Source: Brevibacillus panacihumi W25 (lineage in GTDB: Bacteria > Bacillota > Bacilli > Brevibacillales > Brevibacillaceae). From it: a stretch of 64,000 nucleotides of DNA. The first letter of the stretch is position 1; every line of letters begins with the position of its first letter. Under the pieces are notes generated by a model. That model ran no database searches and was not told the origin of the DNA. It saw nothing but the letters and a program-made list of their open reading frames with translations. Location of the stretch: NCBI RefSeq assembly GCF_000503775.1, contig NZ_KI629785.1:1611501-1675500 (forward strand). Reading direction: 5' to 3'. The position numbers and the translations under genes were made by a program. Shown here one piece after another: positions 27,684 through 35,992 of the stretch.

Positions 27684-28699
27684 GTTGTCGCCTTCCTTTC
27701 CATCCGCTGAAGTTCTTCCTTGGCTTTCGTCTTTTTGGCCCGCGATTTCTCATAGAGGGAGCGGATGCGCGGCACCAATCCTTCTGGCATGAACATGATG
27801 ATCAGCACCAGAATGCCTCCGAATACGATAGTGTCGATGTCCCCTTGCAAGCCAGGGACGAATTCGCTCATCGCGATCAACCCTTCACTGATGAAATTGA
27901 TCACCAAGGTACCGATCAAGGCCCCCCAGATACTCGTCATACCACCGACGACAACCATCGTGAGGAACTTGATCGACTCATGCAGCCCAAACGGCTGCGG
28001 GTCAAGAATCCCCATGTAGTGCGCGTACAATCCGCCGGAAATGCCCGCAAACATGCCGCTGACGACGAAGGCATTCAGCTTGAAGCGGCGTACATCGATC
28101 CCCATCGACGTTGCGGCGATCTCGCTCTTGTGAATGGCGCGAAAAGCGCGGCCGACCCTGGAGTTCAGCACATTGAGGGAGAACAGCAAGACGCAGCTGA
28201 CGACGGCCCAGATCAGATAGTACATGGACAGTTCGCTGTCCCCGAAAATAGGAACCCGGGGAATGCTGATCATCCCGCTTGCGCCGCCTGTGACCGGCTC
28301 CCATTCCGTAATGCCGATCTGGACGATATAGCCGAAGGCCAGGGTAGCCATCGCGAGGTAATATCCCTGCAGCCCGGCAATAGCCCGCCCGAGAATGAAG
28401 GCGAAGAGTCCCGGTACGATTGCCGCAGCCACCAGTCCGACGAGCGGAGGCAATCCATATTTGGTGGTCAGTACAGCCGAGGTGTACGCCCCGATTCCCC
28501 AAAAAGCTGCCTGTCCAAGAGAGATTTGTCCTGCCAATCCCATCACCAGGCAAAGTCCGATCGTGACGATCGCATGAAGCCCGATGATGATGCCTACGGA
28601 GCGGTAGTACTCATCCGGCATCACGAATGGAAAGAGAATCATTAAGACGAGATAAATGCCAAAGCTTTTTCCCCATTTCTGGATAACCTGCTTCATCAT
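27680..28699 (-). CDS. livM: Liv-type ABC transporter permease (LivM)
   Basis: The product is 339 residues (or 338 from the adjacent second ATG at 28696). It is polytopic with about nine helices and contains the family block VGRAFRAIHKSEIAATSMGI and the N-terminal GLAGQISLGQAAFWGIGAY. The C-terminal tail is Lys/Arg-rich. It overlaps both livH (upstream) and livG (downstream) by 4 bases. Confidence 0.95.
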   Translation of the reverse strand: MMKQVIQKWGKSFGIYLVLMILFPFVMPDEYYRSVGIIIGLHAIVTIGLCLVMGLAGQISLGQAAFWGIGAYTSAVLTTKYGLPPLVGLVAAAIVPGLFAFILGRAIAGLQGYYLAMATLAFGYIVQIGITEWEPVTGGASGMISIPRVPIFGDSELSMYYLIWAVVSCVLLFSLNVLNSRVGRAFRAIHKSEIAATSMGIDVRRFKLNAFVVSGMFAGISGGLYAHYMGILDPQPFGLHESIKFLTMVVVGGMTSIWGALIGTLVINFISEGLIAMSEFVPGLQGDIDTIVFGGILVLIIMFMPEGLVPRIRSLYEKSRAKKTKAKEELQRMERKATT

Positions 28700-29574
28700 A
28701 GCCCTCCTTTCCCTACGCTGCGCTCTCCAAAAATGCCGGATGGCTTAATCAGCAGCACACCGATCAACACCAGAAAGGCGATTGCGTCCTTCATGCCGGA
28801 GCTGATATAGCCTGCTCCCAGCGATTCGACGATCCCGAGCAAAAAGGCGGCAACCGCAGCTCCCAATGGATTTCCCAGTCCGCCGAGGATTGCGGCGGAG
28901 AAGCCTTTGATTCCGAGGAGCACGCCGATGTCGTAGGAGGTGACGCTGAGCGGTGCAATCACGATGCCAGCGATCGCTCCTGTCGCTCCGCTGATGCCAA
29001 AAGCCAGCATGCTCATCTTGGCAGGACTGATTCCCATCAGGCGCGCGGCCATCGGATTAATGGAACAGGCGTTGATTTTTTTGCCGAGAATGGTTTTCTC
29101 CATCAGGTACCACAGGAAAATCAGGATGACGAGAACGGAGGCGAGAATCCAGACACTTTGCTGTGCGATTGTCACCCCAGCCAGCGAGATTGGATCATTG
29201 CTTGTGATAGGCTCCAACGCAAAAGCGTCTTTGCCCCAGATCAAGCTGGCGACTCCGCGAATCAATGTAGAAATCCCTATTGTCAGAATTATCAAACTTA
29301 TTGGATTAGCCTTTTTCACATAAGCAATCACATACTTCTGCATGATCACGCCAATCAGCGTAACCACCAGGATGGCCAGCAATACCGCTGCCGCATACGG
29401 AACGTTCATTCCGATCATCGCAACCGTCACCATCCCGCCCAGCATCAGAAATTCTCCCTGGGCCAGATTGATCACCTTGCTTACATTGTAGATGGTGATA
29501 AACCCGACGGCGACGATAGCGTAAATCCCGCCGCTAACCAGACCATTTGCCACGTACTGCAACAATTCTGTCAT
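28696..29574 (-). CDS. livH: Liv-type ABC transporter permease (LivH)
   Basis: The product is 292 residues from the ATG at 29574 (MTELLQYVANGLVSGGIYAI), the usual family N-terminus; GAGGGGG lies 12 bases upstream, a long spacing. An in-frame ATG at 29616 would add 14 residues but has no ribosome binding site. About eight helices are present, with the family blocks INLAQGEFLMLGG and GFSAAILGGLGNPLGA. It is the first transporter gene after paaX, separated from it by a hairpin. Confidence 0.93.
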   Translation of the reverse strand: MTELLQYVANGLVSGGIYAIVAVGFITIYNVSKVINLAQGEFLMLGGMVTVAMIGMNVPYAAAVLLAILVVTLIGVIMQKYVIAYVKKANPISLIILTIGISTLIRGVASLIWGKDAFALEPITSNDPISLAGVTIAQQSVWILASVLVILIFLWYLMEKTILGKKINACSINPMAARLMGISPAKMSMLAFGISGATGAIAGIVIAPLSVTSYDIGVLLGIKGFSAAILGGLGNPLGAAVAAFLLGIVESLGAGYISSGMKDAIAFLVLIGVLLIKPSGIFGERSVGKGGL

Positions 29575-29661
29575 GTATGCGCCAAACCCCCTCTTGATCT
29601 CTTGCTTTTTTCCCATATGAAACGCTTACATTTAAAAAAATGGGAGTTGTACCGGCATGCA

Positions 29662-29690
29662 GACAAGCCCTAGACATGCTAGGGCTTGTC
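29662..29690 (-). terminator. Hairpin between paaX and livH
   Basis: A perfect 12-bp stem, GACAAGCCCTAG (29662-29673) with CTAGGGCTTGTC (29679-29690), has a 5-base loop. It begins 16 bases after the paaX stop. On the minus strand the T-run (seven T) follows only about 20 bases later, so termination may be partial or the hairpin may act in mRNA processing. Confidence 0.55.
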
Positions 29691-29706
29691 AGTGCGTGAC
29701 CGCCTC

Positions 29707-30585
29707 CTATCTGGATGGCGCTGCCTCATACACATTCTCGAAAAATCGAATAGCCCCTGGATTTAAAAGTTCATAGTAGTTTTGGAACAACTGGTCCGCT
29801 TCTTTGCCCAGCCACAGCTCTGGCAGCAATTCTTGCGGCAAATCGGGATCAATGAACAAAAACTTGCGATACTGGTGGACAAGATTTGTTTTTTGTACAA
29901 AGCAGTGGCTGTCGGCGACCTCCTGGTTATGGCGGATCTTGTCGGCCAGCTCTTCGTACTCCTGGCGATAGGTATCGATGAATTCCTTGTACTTCTCATT
30001 GATCTCATCGATATTCCAGCATTTGCGCACTAGCAGCTTGGAATCGCTCCAGCCCTGGTGCTCGGCTGTGAAAATCTCCACATGGTCTTTGATCTCGTAT
30101 GCCTCGGTAAGCTCCTTGACGCGATCTCCCAACGGATTGGGGCTGATCCAGGTACTGGTTGTCAGCATCCCGAATCCCATCCAGCCCAGCTCCTTGCGCA
30201 ATTGGTCCCGCAAAGCGCGGCGTTCCTCTGGAATGTTGTAGCTGACAATGCACCATTTGCCGTCCCATACACCTGTATCGACCTTGTAGATCCGCTCAGC
30301 AGCCTCTTCCAAACGCTTCTTGCCGCGCCCTGATACGGAATAATAACTGCGATTTCCTACCTTTCGCGACTCTAGCCAGCCTTGGCGAAGCATCCGTGAG
30401 ATGGCTGCGCGGACAGCAGGCTCAGACAATCCGAACTCGCCCATCAGCTTGGTCAAGCTGCCAATCCAGATCTCACTGCCATAATGGCGGACATATTCCC
30501 CGTAAATCGTGAACAACATCGATTGTGGCTTCACTCTATTCACCCCGTAGATCAATTCTACCTCGTCGCTGTGAAATTGTACCAT
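29707..30585 (-). CDS. paaX: Phenylacetic acid degradation repressor PaaX
   Basis: The product is 292 residues. The N-terminal winged helix-turn-helix shows the PaaX pattern: PQSMLFTIYGEYVRHYG, then GLSEPAVRAAISRMLRQGWL. The middle domain (WDGKWCIVSYNIPEERRALR, then GFGMLTTSTWISP) and the C-terminal domain ending in LNPGAIRFFENVYEA follow the PaaX family. In E. coli PaaX represses paa operons and is released by phenylacetyl-CoA. It has its own strong promoter overlapped by the shared inverted repeat, so autoregulation is likely. The ribosome binding site is weak (TAGAGA). Confidence 0.95.
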   Translation of the reverse strand: MVQFHSDEVELIYGVNRVKPQSMLFTIYGEYVRHYGSEIWIGSLTKLMGEFGLSEPAVRAAISRMLRQGWLESRKVGNRSYYSVSGRGKKRLEEAAERIYKVDTGVWDGKWCIVSYNIPEERRALRDQLRKELGWMGFGMLTTSTWISPNPLGDRVKELTEAYEIKDHVEIFTAEHQGWSDSKLLVRKCWNIDEINEKYKEFIDTYRQEYEELADKIRHNQEVADSHCFVQKTNLVHQYRKFLFIDPDLPQELLPELWLGKEADQLFQNYYELLNPGAIRFFENVYEAAPSR

Positions 30586-30618
30586 AATCTCTACGAGTAC
30601 GTGAATGGCTCGACTTCA

Positions 30619-30682
30619 TATGACGTTAAATTGTATTACGTTTTGATAACGTTATTATATTAGACCATTTCATAATAGTCAA
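30619..30682 (-). promoter_or_regulatory. paaX promoter with putative PaaX operator
   Basis: Minus strand: TTGACT (30677-30682), 17-base spacer, perfect TATAAT (30654-30659). One base after the -10 box begins ACGTT-N5-AACGT (30638-30652), which would cover the transcription start. An extra box, TATGACGTTA on the plus strand, is at 30619-30628. The layout of -10 box and repeat is the same as at paaA. Confidence 0.75.
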
Positions 30683-30701
30683 TTTATTCTGTCGAAATTT
30701 C

Positions 30702-31112
30702 TTATTTGGTGTCTGCTTCCTCTTGAATGGCCTGAAATCTGCGACTCATGTCGTGCTTGTTGAAAATCGCCTGGGTAAAGGTTCCCACCCCTACCTTGTT
30801 GCGGGTGGTGTCCGCCGTCACCTCGCACACCACCCGTTTTTCCGTCACTTCCACACAGACGGCCCGAAACGTAACCTCCTGCCCCTCGACCGCAGGCCCG
30901 ACATGCTTGATGTCAACAGCGAGTCCGCAGCCTTCCTCATGATCCTCCAGATAGGGCAAAATGACGTGTCGTCCAGCCATTTCCATGTAATAAATCATAC
31001 TGACTGTCGACATGACAGGATGGACGACCTGACCATCGAAAGCAGGAAACATATCCGAAGTGACCTTCACGGTGATTTCCGCTGTCGTCCCTGGCTGCAG
31101 TCCGCTGTTCAT
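30702..31112 (-). CDS. FlK-like hot-dog thioesterase
   Basis: The product is 136 residues. It has the single-domain hot-dog pattern of the FlK (fluoroacetyl-CoA thioesterase) family: an N-terminal LQPGTTAEITVKV, then VVHPVMSTVSMIYYMEMAGR, PYLEDHEEGCGLAVDIKHVG and KVGVGTFTQAIFNK. FlK-family enzymes hydrolyse acyl-CoA esters. It is the last gene of the paa catabolic operon, 22 bases after a thiolase, and may release dead-end CoA esters of phenylacetate breakdown. Substrate unknown. Confidence 0.8.
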   Translation of the reverse strand: MNSGLQPGTTAEITVKVTSDMFPAFDGQVVHPVMSTVSMIYYMEMAGRHVILPYLEDHEEGCGLAVDIKHVGPAVEGQEVTFRAVCVEVTEKRVVCEVTADTTRNKVGVGTFTQAIFNKHDMSRRFQAIQEEADTK

Positions 31113-31134
31113 GAGCTTCGCCTCCTCGTAACGG

Positions 31135-32334
31135 CTATACGCGCTCGATAATCGTCGCGATGCCCTGGCCTACGCCAATGCACATCGCCGCCAAGCCATA
31201 GCGTGCTTCCCGGCGCTCCATCTCGTAGAGCAGGGTGGTCATGATCCGCGCCCCGCTGCACCCAAGGGGATGGCCCAACGCAATGGCACCGCCGTTTACA
31301 TTGACCCGGTTCTCGTCTACGCCAAGCTCGCGCACGCTGGCTACCGCCTGTGCCGCGAACGCCTCGTTGAACTCAAAGAGATCGATCTGCTCCACGGACA
31401 GACCAGCCTGCTTCAACGCCTTGCGTGTCGCCGGGACAGGTCCGATCCCCATGACGGAAGGATCGACCCCCGCTACGGCGGAAGCAATAATCCGGGCACG
31501 AGGTCGTAAGCCCAGCTCCAGTGCGGCTGTTTCCTCCATGATCAGCAGGGCGCTTGCGCCATCGTTCAGACCGCTGGAATTGCCCGCTGTCACTGTTCCG
31601 TCCTTTTGAAATGCCGGCTTCAGCTTTTGCAATTGCTCCAGAGTCGTCTGTGGACGGGCATGCTCGTCTTGCGAAAAGAGCGTTACTTCGCCTTTACGCC
31701 CACGCAGCTCCACCGGCACGATTTCCGCTTCCCATTTTCCTTCTGCAAAAGCCCGGGCGTAGTTCTGCTGACTGCGCAGCGCGAAGGCATCCTGGTCCTC
31801 GCGGCTGATCTGGTACTGCTCCGCTACCCTCTCCGCTGTCTCACCCAAGCTGATCGGCGGATACATCTCCACCATTTTTTCATTCACCAGCCGCCAGCCC
31901 AGGGTCGTGTCCACCAACTGCTGGTTGCCGCGCTGAAACGCTGTGCCGGGCTTCATCATCACCAGCGGCGCGCGCGTCATGCTCTCGGTCCCTCCTGCGA
32001 TATAGACCTGGCCTGCCCCTGCTTTGATTGCATACGCGCTTTGATTGACAGCTTCCAGACCGGAGCCGCACAGCCGATTGACGGTAACGCCTGGCACCTC
32101 TACCGGGAGACCGGCAAGCAGCAGCGACATCCGCGCTACATTGCGATTATCCTCCCCCGCTTGATTGGCACAGCCCATAATCACGTCATCAATTCGCTTC
32201 GGATCGATTGGATTGCGTTCCAAAAGCTTTTGAATGACCAAGGCCCCCAAATCATCCGGGCGCACTTCTTTCAACGAGCCGCCGATCCGTCCAATCGGAG
32301 TCCGCACAGCATCGATAATGACAGGTGTGTTCAT
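31135..32334 (-). CDS. Thiolase, PaaJ/3-oxoadipyl-CoA type (second of a pair)
   Basis: The product is 399 residues. The active-site Cys is in NRLCGSGLEAVNQSA, the conserved His in GGAIALGHPLGCSGAR, and the second Cys in AAMCIGVGQG. It cleaves a 3-oxoacyl-CoA to acetyl-CoA and a shortened acyl-CoA. It follows another thiolase of the same type by 49 bases. Phenylacetate breakdown needs two thiolysis steps, which E. coli PaaJ performs alone; the pair may share them. Confidence 0.94.
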   Translation of the reverse strand: MNTPVIIDAVRTPIGRIGGSLKEVRPDDLGALVIQKLLERNPIDPKRIDDVIMGCANQAGEDNRNVARMSLLLAGLPVEVPGVTVNRLCGSGLEAVNQSAYAIKAGAGQVYIAGGTESMTRAPLVMMKPGTAFQRGNQQLVDTTLGWRLVNEKMVEMYPPISLGETAERVAEQYQISREDQDAFALRSQQNYARAFAEGKWEAEIVPVELRGRKGEVTLFSQDEHARPQTTLEQLQKLKPAFQKDGTVTAGNSSGLNDGASALLIMEETAALELGLRPRARIIASAVAGVDPSVMGIGPVPATRKALKQAGLSVEQIDLFEFNEAFAAQAVASVRELGVDENRVNVNGGAIALGHPLGCSGARIMTTLLYEMERREARYGLAAMCIGVGQGIATIIERV

Positions 32335-32383
32335 CTCCTATTCCTCCATCCCGCAGTCTGTACAGTCAGCCTGCCTCTTTTTC

Positions 32384-33586
32384 TTACAACGCTTCTACGA
32401 GCGTAGCCAGTCCCTGTCCTCCGCCGATGCACAAAGAGACGACGCCATAGCGCTGCTTGCGACGGCGCAATTCGTACAGAATCGTCCCCAAAAGTCTGGC
32501 ACCGCTGCAGCCCAACGGATGTCCCAGCGCGATCGCTCCGCCATTGACATTGGTCTTCTCAGGCGAAAGTCCCAACTCCCGCATGCAGGCTAGCGACTGG
32601 GATGCAAAGGCCTCATTCAATTCAAACAAATCGATCTGCTCGACCGTCATGTCCACTTCCGCCAGCAGCTTGCGAATGGCTGCTACCGGACCGATCCCCA
32701 TGATGCGCGGGTCCACGCCAGCAGTGGCGAAGTGAACGATTCGTCCCAGCGGTGACAGCCCGCTTTCCTCCAAACTCGCTTCATTCATCAGCAGGACAGC
32801 GGCAGCACCGTCGTTGATACCCGATGAGTTGCCCGCTGTAACACTCCCGTTTTTGCGAAATGCCGGGCGCAGCTTCGCCAATGACTCCAGACTGGAATCG
32901 CGGCGTGGGAATTCATCCGTATCAAACACGGTGACATTGCCTTTTTTATCGACCAGCTCAACGGGGATGATCTCTTCGCGAAAACGTCCCGCATCAATGG
33001 CAGCAATGGCGCGGCGTTGGCTTTCCACTGCAAACAGATCCTGGTCCTCGCGGCTGATTCCGAACTGCTCTGCTACATTCTCTGCCGTATCACCCATCGT
33101 CAGTTCCCCATACAAAGAGACAGGAGCCGAACGCGGTCCACCGAAGGATTCCATCAGCGTCTGCGTCCCGCGTTGATAGGGTTGCTCGAACTTTTCCATG
33201 ATGTAGGGAGAGCGTGTCAGATTCTCCACTCCGCCCGCCAGCATGACGCTGCTGTGTCCAGCCTGGATGGACTGGGCGGCTAGATTAATCGCTTCCAGCC
33301 CCGATGCGCAGACGCGGTTGACCGTGAGGCCCGGCACTGTTTCCGGCAATCCGGCTTTCAAAAGGCCAACCCGGGCGATGTTGATGAATGGTCCTGCGGA
33401 TATCACATTCCCCATGATCACACCGTCCACGGCCTTGCCAGACTGTCCTGCTTGCTTCAATGCTCCATTTAGAACGATCGCAGTCAAATCATCGATCGGT
33501 GTATGCTTCAAGCTGCCGCCCAATTTTCCGATCGGGGTGCGAACGGCTGCGGCCACATAAACTTCTGTACGCGTCAGTGTCTGCAT
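32384..33586 (-). CDS. Thiolase, PaaJ/3-oxoadipyl-CoA type (first of a pair)
   Basis: The product is 400 residues. The active-site Cys is in NRVCASGLEAINLAA, the His in GGAIALGHPLGCSGAR, and the second Cys in VSLCIGGGQG. The overall sequence is clearly related to the next thiolase (31135-32334) but differs in much of the loop domain, so this is an old duplication. It starts 6 bases after the split-paaH second gene. Confidence 0.94.
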   Translation of the reverse strand: MQTLTRTEVYVAAAVRTPIGKLGGSLKHTPIDDLTAIVLNGALKQAGQSGKAVDGVIMGNVISAGPFINIARVGLLKAGLPETVPGLTVNRVCASGLEAINLAAQSIQAGHSSVMLAGGVENLTRSPYIMEKFEQPYQRGTQTLMESFGGPRSAPVSLYGELTMGDTAENVAEQFGISREDQDLFAVESQRRAIAAIDAGRFREEIIPVELVDKKGNVTVFDTDEFPRRDSSLESLAKLRPAFRKNGSVTAGNSSGINDGAAAVLLMNEASLEESGLSPLGRIVHFATAGVDPRIMGIGPVAAIRKLLAEVDMTVEQIDLFELNEAFASQSLACMRELGLSPEKTNVNGGAIALGHPLGCSGARLLGTILYELRRRKQRYGVVSLCIGGGQGLATLVEAL

Positions 33587-33592
33587 CCCGCT

Positions 33593-34342
33593 TCACACCT
33601 CCTCTTTTTCATAGCGGTAAAAGCCTTGCCCGCTGCGAATGCCAAAACGCTTGGCGAGCACCAGCTTGCGCAACAGCGGTGCTGTGCGGTACCGCTCTTC
33701 GGCCAGATCGCGCGACAGGCCGCGGGAAATCGCATAGATCTCATCCAACCCGATCTGATCGGCCCATTCCAGCGGCCCATACGGATAATTGGTCCCCTTT
33801 TTCATCGCGATGTCGATATCCTGCGGTGTCGCAGCCTTTTCCATCAGGGTAAAAGCGGCTTCGTTGATGATCAGCGTGAGGATGCGAGGAAAAACCAGTC
33901 CCACCTCATCCTCGACCAGCTCCGTCTCCTTGCCCAGCGAGTGAAAAAAGGCTTCTGTGTTGCGAATCGTCTCCTCTTCTGTTTGCAGAGCCGGGGCGAT
34001 CTCGATCAGCTTCCTTTCCGCAAGTGGAACGAGCGTGCCAAAACCGCAGATTCGCTCGGGATGCTCCGTCCAGGACGCCGCTTCTGTCGCCGTGATCGCC
34101 AGGGATGTGGTCACGACCGGGACATGGGCAGGGAGCAAGCGATCCAGTTCGGCAAGCTGCTCCCGCTTTTTCGTCAAATCGAAATTATTCACTTCCAAAG
34201 CGAGGGTAACGGCTTCAGGAGTCTGTACAGCTTCCTCCAAGGACATCACCTGATGGCCCTGCTCCATGAGTAAAGCAGAAAACGCTGCGTGAAGCGGACT
34301 GTCCCCCGTCAAGATGACGGTTTGCTTATTTGTTGTAGTCAT
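33593..34342 (-). CDS. PaaH C-terminal half as a separate protein (reduced Rossmann plus 3HCDH domain)
   Basis: The product is 249 residues from the ATG at 34342 with GGGGGAAGG upstream; it overlaps the preceding gene by 17 bases. The N-terminal part has a Rossmann-like pattern without GxGxxG (TVILTGDSPLHAAFSALLM), so it should not bind NAD normally. The C-terminal part is a 3HCDH domain (GLVFPRILTLIINEAAFTLM, TNYPYGPLEWA, AEERYRTAPLLRK). This matches, from memory, the second half of E. coli PaaH (475 residues), which carries a reduced Rossmann domain and a second 3HCDH domain. Here that half appears to be a separate gene. Confidence 0.8.
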   Translation of the reverse strand: MTTTNKQTVILTGDSPLHAAFSALLMEQGHQVMSLEEAVQTPEAVTLALEVNNFDLTKKREQLAELDRLLPAHVPVVTTSLAITATEAASWTEHPERICGFGTLVPLAERKLIEIAPALQTEEETIRNTEAFFHSLGKETELVEDEVGLVFPRILTLIINEAAFTLMEKAATPQDIDIAMKKGTNYPYGPLEWADQIGLDEIYAISRGLSRDLAEERYRTAPLLRKLVLAKRFGIRSGQGFYRYEKEEV

Positions 34343-35183
34343 AAAAGCCTTCCCCCGTCTTTCTGCCCAGACTGCCGGCCTGAACCATGCGTTGTTGAAT
34401 CCGGCTGGGCTTGAATCTGCCTTCCTGGAAGAAGTCGTTGTACACCGACTGAGTGGTGGCAAAATTGATGTCGATGCCGATCATGTCCTGCAGCTCGAAC
34501 GGGCCCATCTTGAATCCGCCAGCTTCTTTCATGATGCGGTCGATCTGCTCGGCATTCGCGACGTGGTCGCCCAAAATGCGCAATGCTTCATTATAGTAAG
34601 GACGCGCGATGCGATTGACGATAAAGCCCGGCGTGTCTGTCACCCGGACAGGCACTTTGCCCAGCTCCTCGGCAAAACGATACGCGGTCTGCATGTTTTC
34701 TTCGCTGGTTTTCTTCCCTTGGATAACTTCGACCAATGGCATGACCGGAGCCGGGTTGAAAAAGTGAAAACCGAGAATGCGCTCGGGATGCGGAAGTCCT
34801 CCGGCAATTTCCGTGATCGAAATCGAAGATGTATTGGTCAAGAGCAACGCGTCGCTTTTGCAAATCCGCGACAGCTCGGAAAAAATGCTTTTCTTCAAAT
34901 CAAGCCGCTCAGGTACAGCTTCAATCACGATCTCGCATACAGCCAACTGTTCCATGTCGGAGACGAGGTGGACCCGCTCCAGTGTATCCGTCTTTTGTTC
35001 CGCGTTGATCTTGCCCTTCTCTACATCCCGGGACAAGGTCGACTGCAAGTAGCCAAGGGCCTTATCCAGGACAGCCTGATTGGCATCCAGAAGCTTGACC
35101 ACGTGGCCTTTTCTGGCGCAGACGAGGGCAATTCCTGCCCCCATCGTTCCGGCACCGATGACGCCTACTGTTTTTGTGTTCAC
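34326..35183 (-). CDS. paaH: 3-hydroxyadipyl-CoA dehydrogenase, PaaH N-terminal half (3-hydroxybutyryl-CoA dehydrogenase type)
   Basis: The product is 285 residues: an NAD-binding Rossmann domain (VGVIGAGTMGAGIALVCARK) and a 3HCDH domain (VTDTPGFIVNRIARPYYNEA, GGFKMGPFELQDMIGIDINF). Catalytic residues include the His in ILGFHFFNPAPVMPLVEV. It oxidises the 3-hydroxyacyl-CoA intermediate of phenylacetate beta-oxidation. By length it is a complete 3-hydroxybutyryl-CoA dehydrogenase; together with the overlapping next gene it covers the domain plan of long PaaH. Confidence 0.93.
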   Translation of the reverse strand: MNTKTVGVIGAGTMGAGIALVCARKGHVVKLLDANQAVLDKALGYLQSTLSRDVEKGKINAEQKTDTLERVHLVSDMEQLAVCEIVIEAVPERLDLKKSIFSELSRICKSDALLLTNTSSISITEIAGGLPHPERILGFHFFNPAPVMPLVEVIQGKKTSEENMQTAYRFAEELGKVPVRVTDTPGFIVNRIARPYYNEALRILGDHVANAEQIDRIMKEAGGFKMGPFELQDMIGIDINFATTQSVYNDFFQEGRFKPSRIQQRMVQAGSLGRKTGEGFYDYNK

Positions 35184-35206
35184 TCGTCCGAACCTCCTCT
35201 TCGCGC

Positions 35207-35983
35207 CTATCTCCCTGTAAAGCGGGGAGCGCGTTTTTCCATGAACGCACGAACCCCTTCCTGATAATCCTCTGTACTGCCCGCCACTTCCTGGGCATAC
35301 GCTTCGTATTCCAGCGTCTGCTCCAGATCCATATCCATGCCTTTGTACATCGTGCGCTTGATCAGACCGATTCCGCGTGTCGGCAGGGAAGCCAGCTTGC
35401 GGGCATAGGCCATCGCTTCCTCCATAAACCGCTCGGCTGGGTACACCTGATTGACCAGTCCCAGGCGCAGCGCTTCCTCCGCTGGCACCTTTTCCCCGGT
35501 CATCGCCAACTCCAGCGCCTTCCCGATCCCGACGATCCGGGGCAAAAAGTAGCAGCCGCCCGAATCAGGCACCAGACCAATATTGACGAAGGCATTCACC
35601 AGGGAAGCCTTATCGGAAGCCAATCGGATGTCGCAAGCAAGCGCGATGCTCATCCCCGCCCCTGCTGCGACCCCATTGATTGCGGCGATAATCGGTTTTT
35701 CCGTTTTCCGGAATTGGAGAATCATCGGATTGTATCGATCGCGCAAAAAGCCGCCGAAATCCACATTCCCATCGGAGACCTCTCCCAAGTCCTGCCCTGC
35801 ATTGAAGGCGCGTCCCGCCCCCGTCAGCAGAATGCAGCGAACCTCCGAATCCTTCTGGGCTTGCTTCAAGGCATCCGTAATCTCTTTGTTCATCTTTGCC
35901 GTAAAAGCATTGAACTTGTCGGGACGGTTCATCGTCAAGACAGCGATACCGTCCGTTACCTCATAGAGAATCGTATCGTACAT
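35207..35983 (-). CDS. paaG: 2-(1,2-epoxy-1,2-dihydrophenyl)acetyl-CoA isomerase (PaaG)
   Basis: The product is 258 residues, crotonase fold. The oxyanion-hole region is GRAFNAGQDL and NGVAAGAGMSIALACDIRLA. At the second catalytic position it has Asp in FVNIGLVPDSGG rather than Glu, as in PaaG, where this Asp drives double-bond and epoxide-to-oxepin isomerisation. It sits 9 bases after paaF. Confidence 0.92.
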   Translation of the reverse strand: MYDTILYEVTDGIAVLTMNRPDKFNAFTAKMNKEITDALKQAQKDSEVRCILLTGAGRAFNAGQDLGEVSDGNVDFGGFLRDRYNPMILQFRKTEKPIIAAINGVAAGAGMSIALACDIRLASDKASLVNAFVNIGLVPDSGGCYFLPRIVGIGKALELAMTGEKVPAEEALRLGLVNQVYPAERFMEEAMAYARKLASLPTRGIGLIKRTMYKGMDMDLEQTLEYEAYAQEVAGSTEDYQEGVRAFMEKRAPRFTGR

Positions 35984-35992
35984 GGCTGCCTC

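Noticed and set aside
27650..28645. Plus-strand open frame of 331 codons opposite livM
   Set aside because: Antisense shadow; His/Asp/Gln/Arg-rich without hydrophobic segments or motifs, while livM on the other strand is unmistakable.
29618..29630. cre-like sequence TGAAACGCTTACA upstream of livH (CcpA catabolite control)
   Set aside because: It is one base shorter than the cre consensus, so the two halves are out of register.
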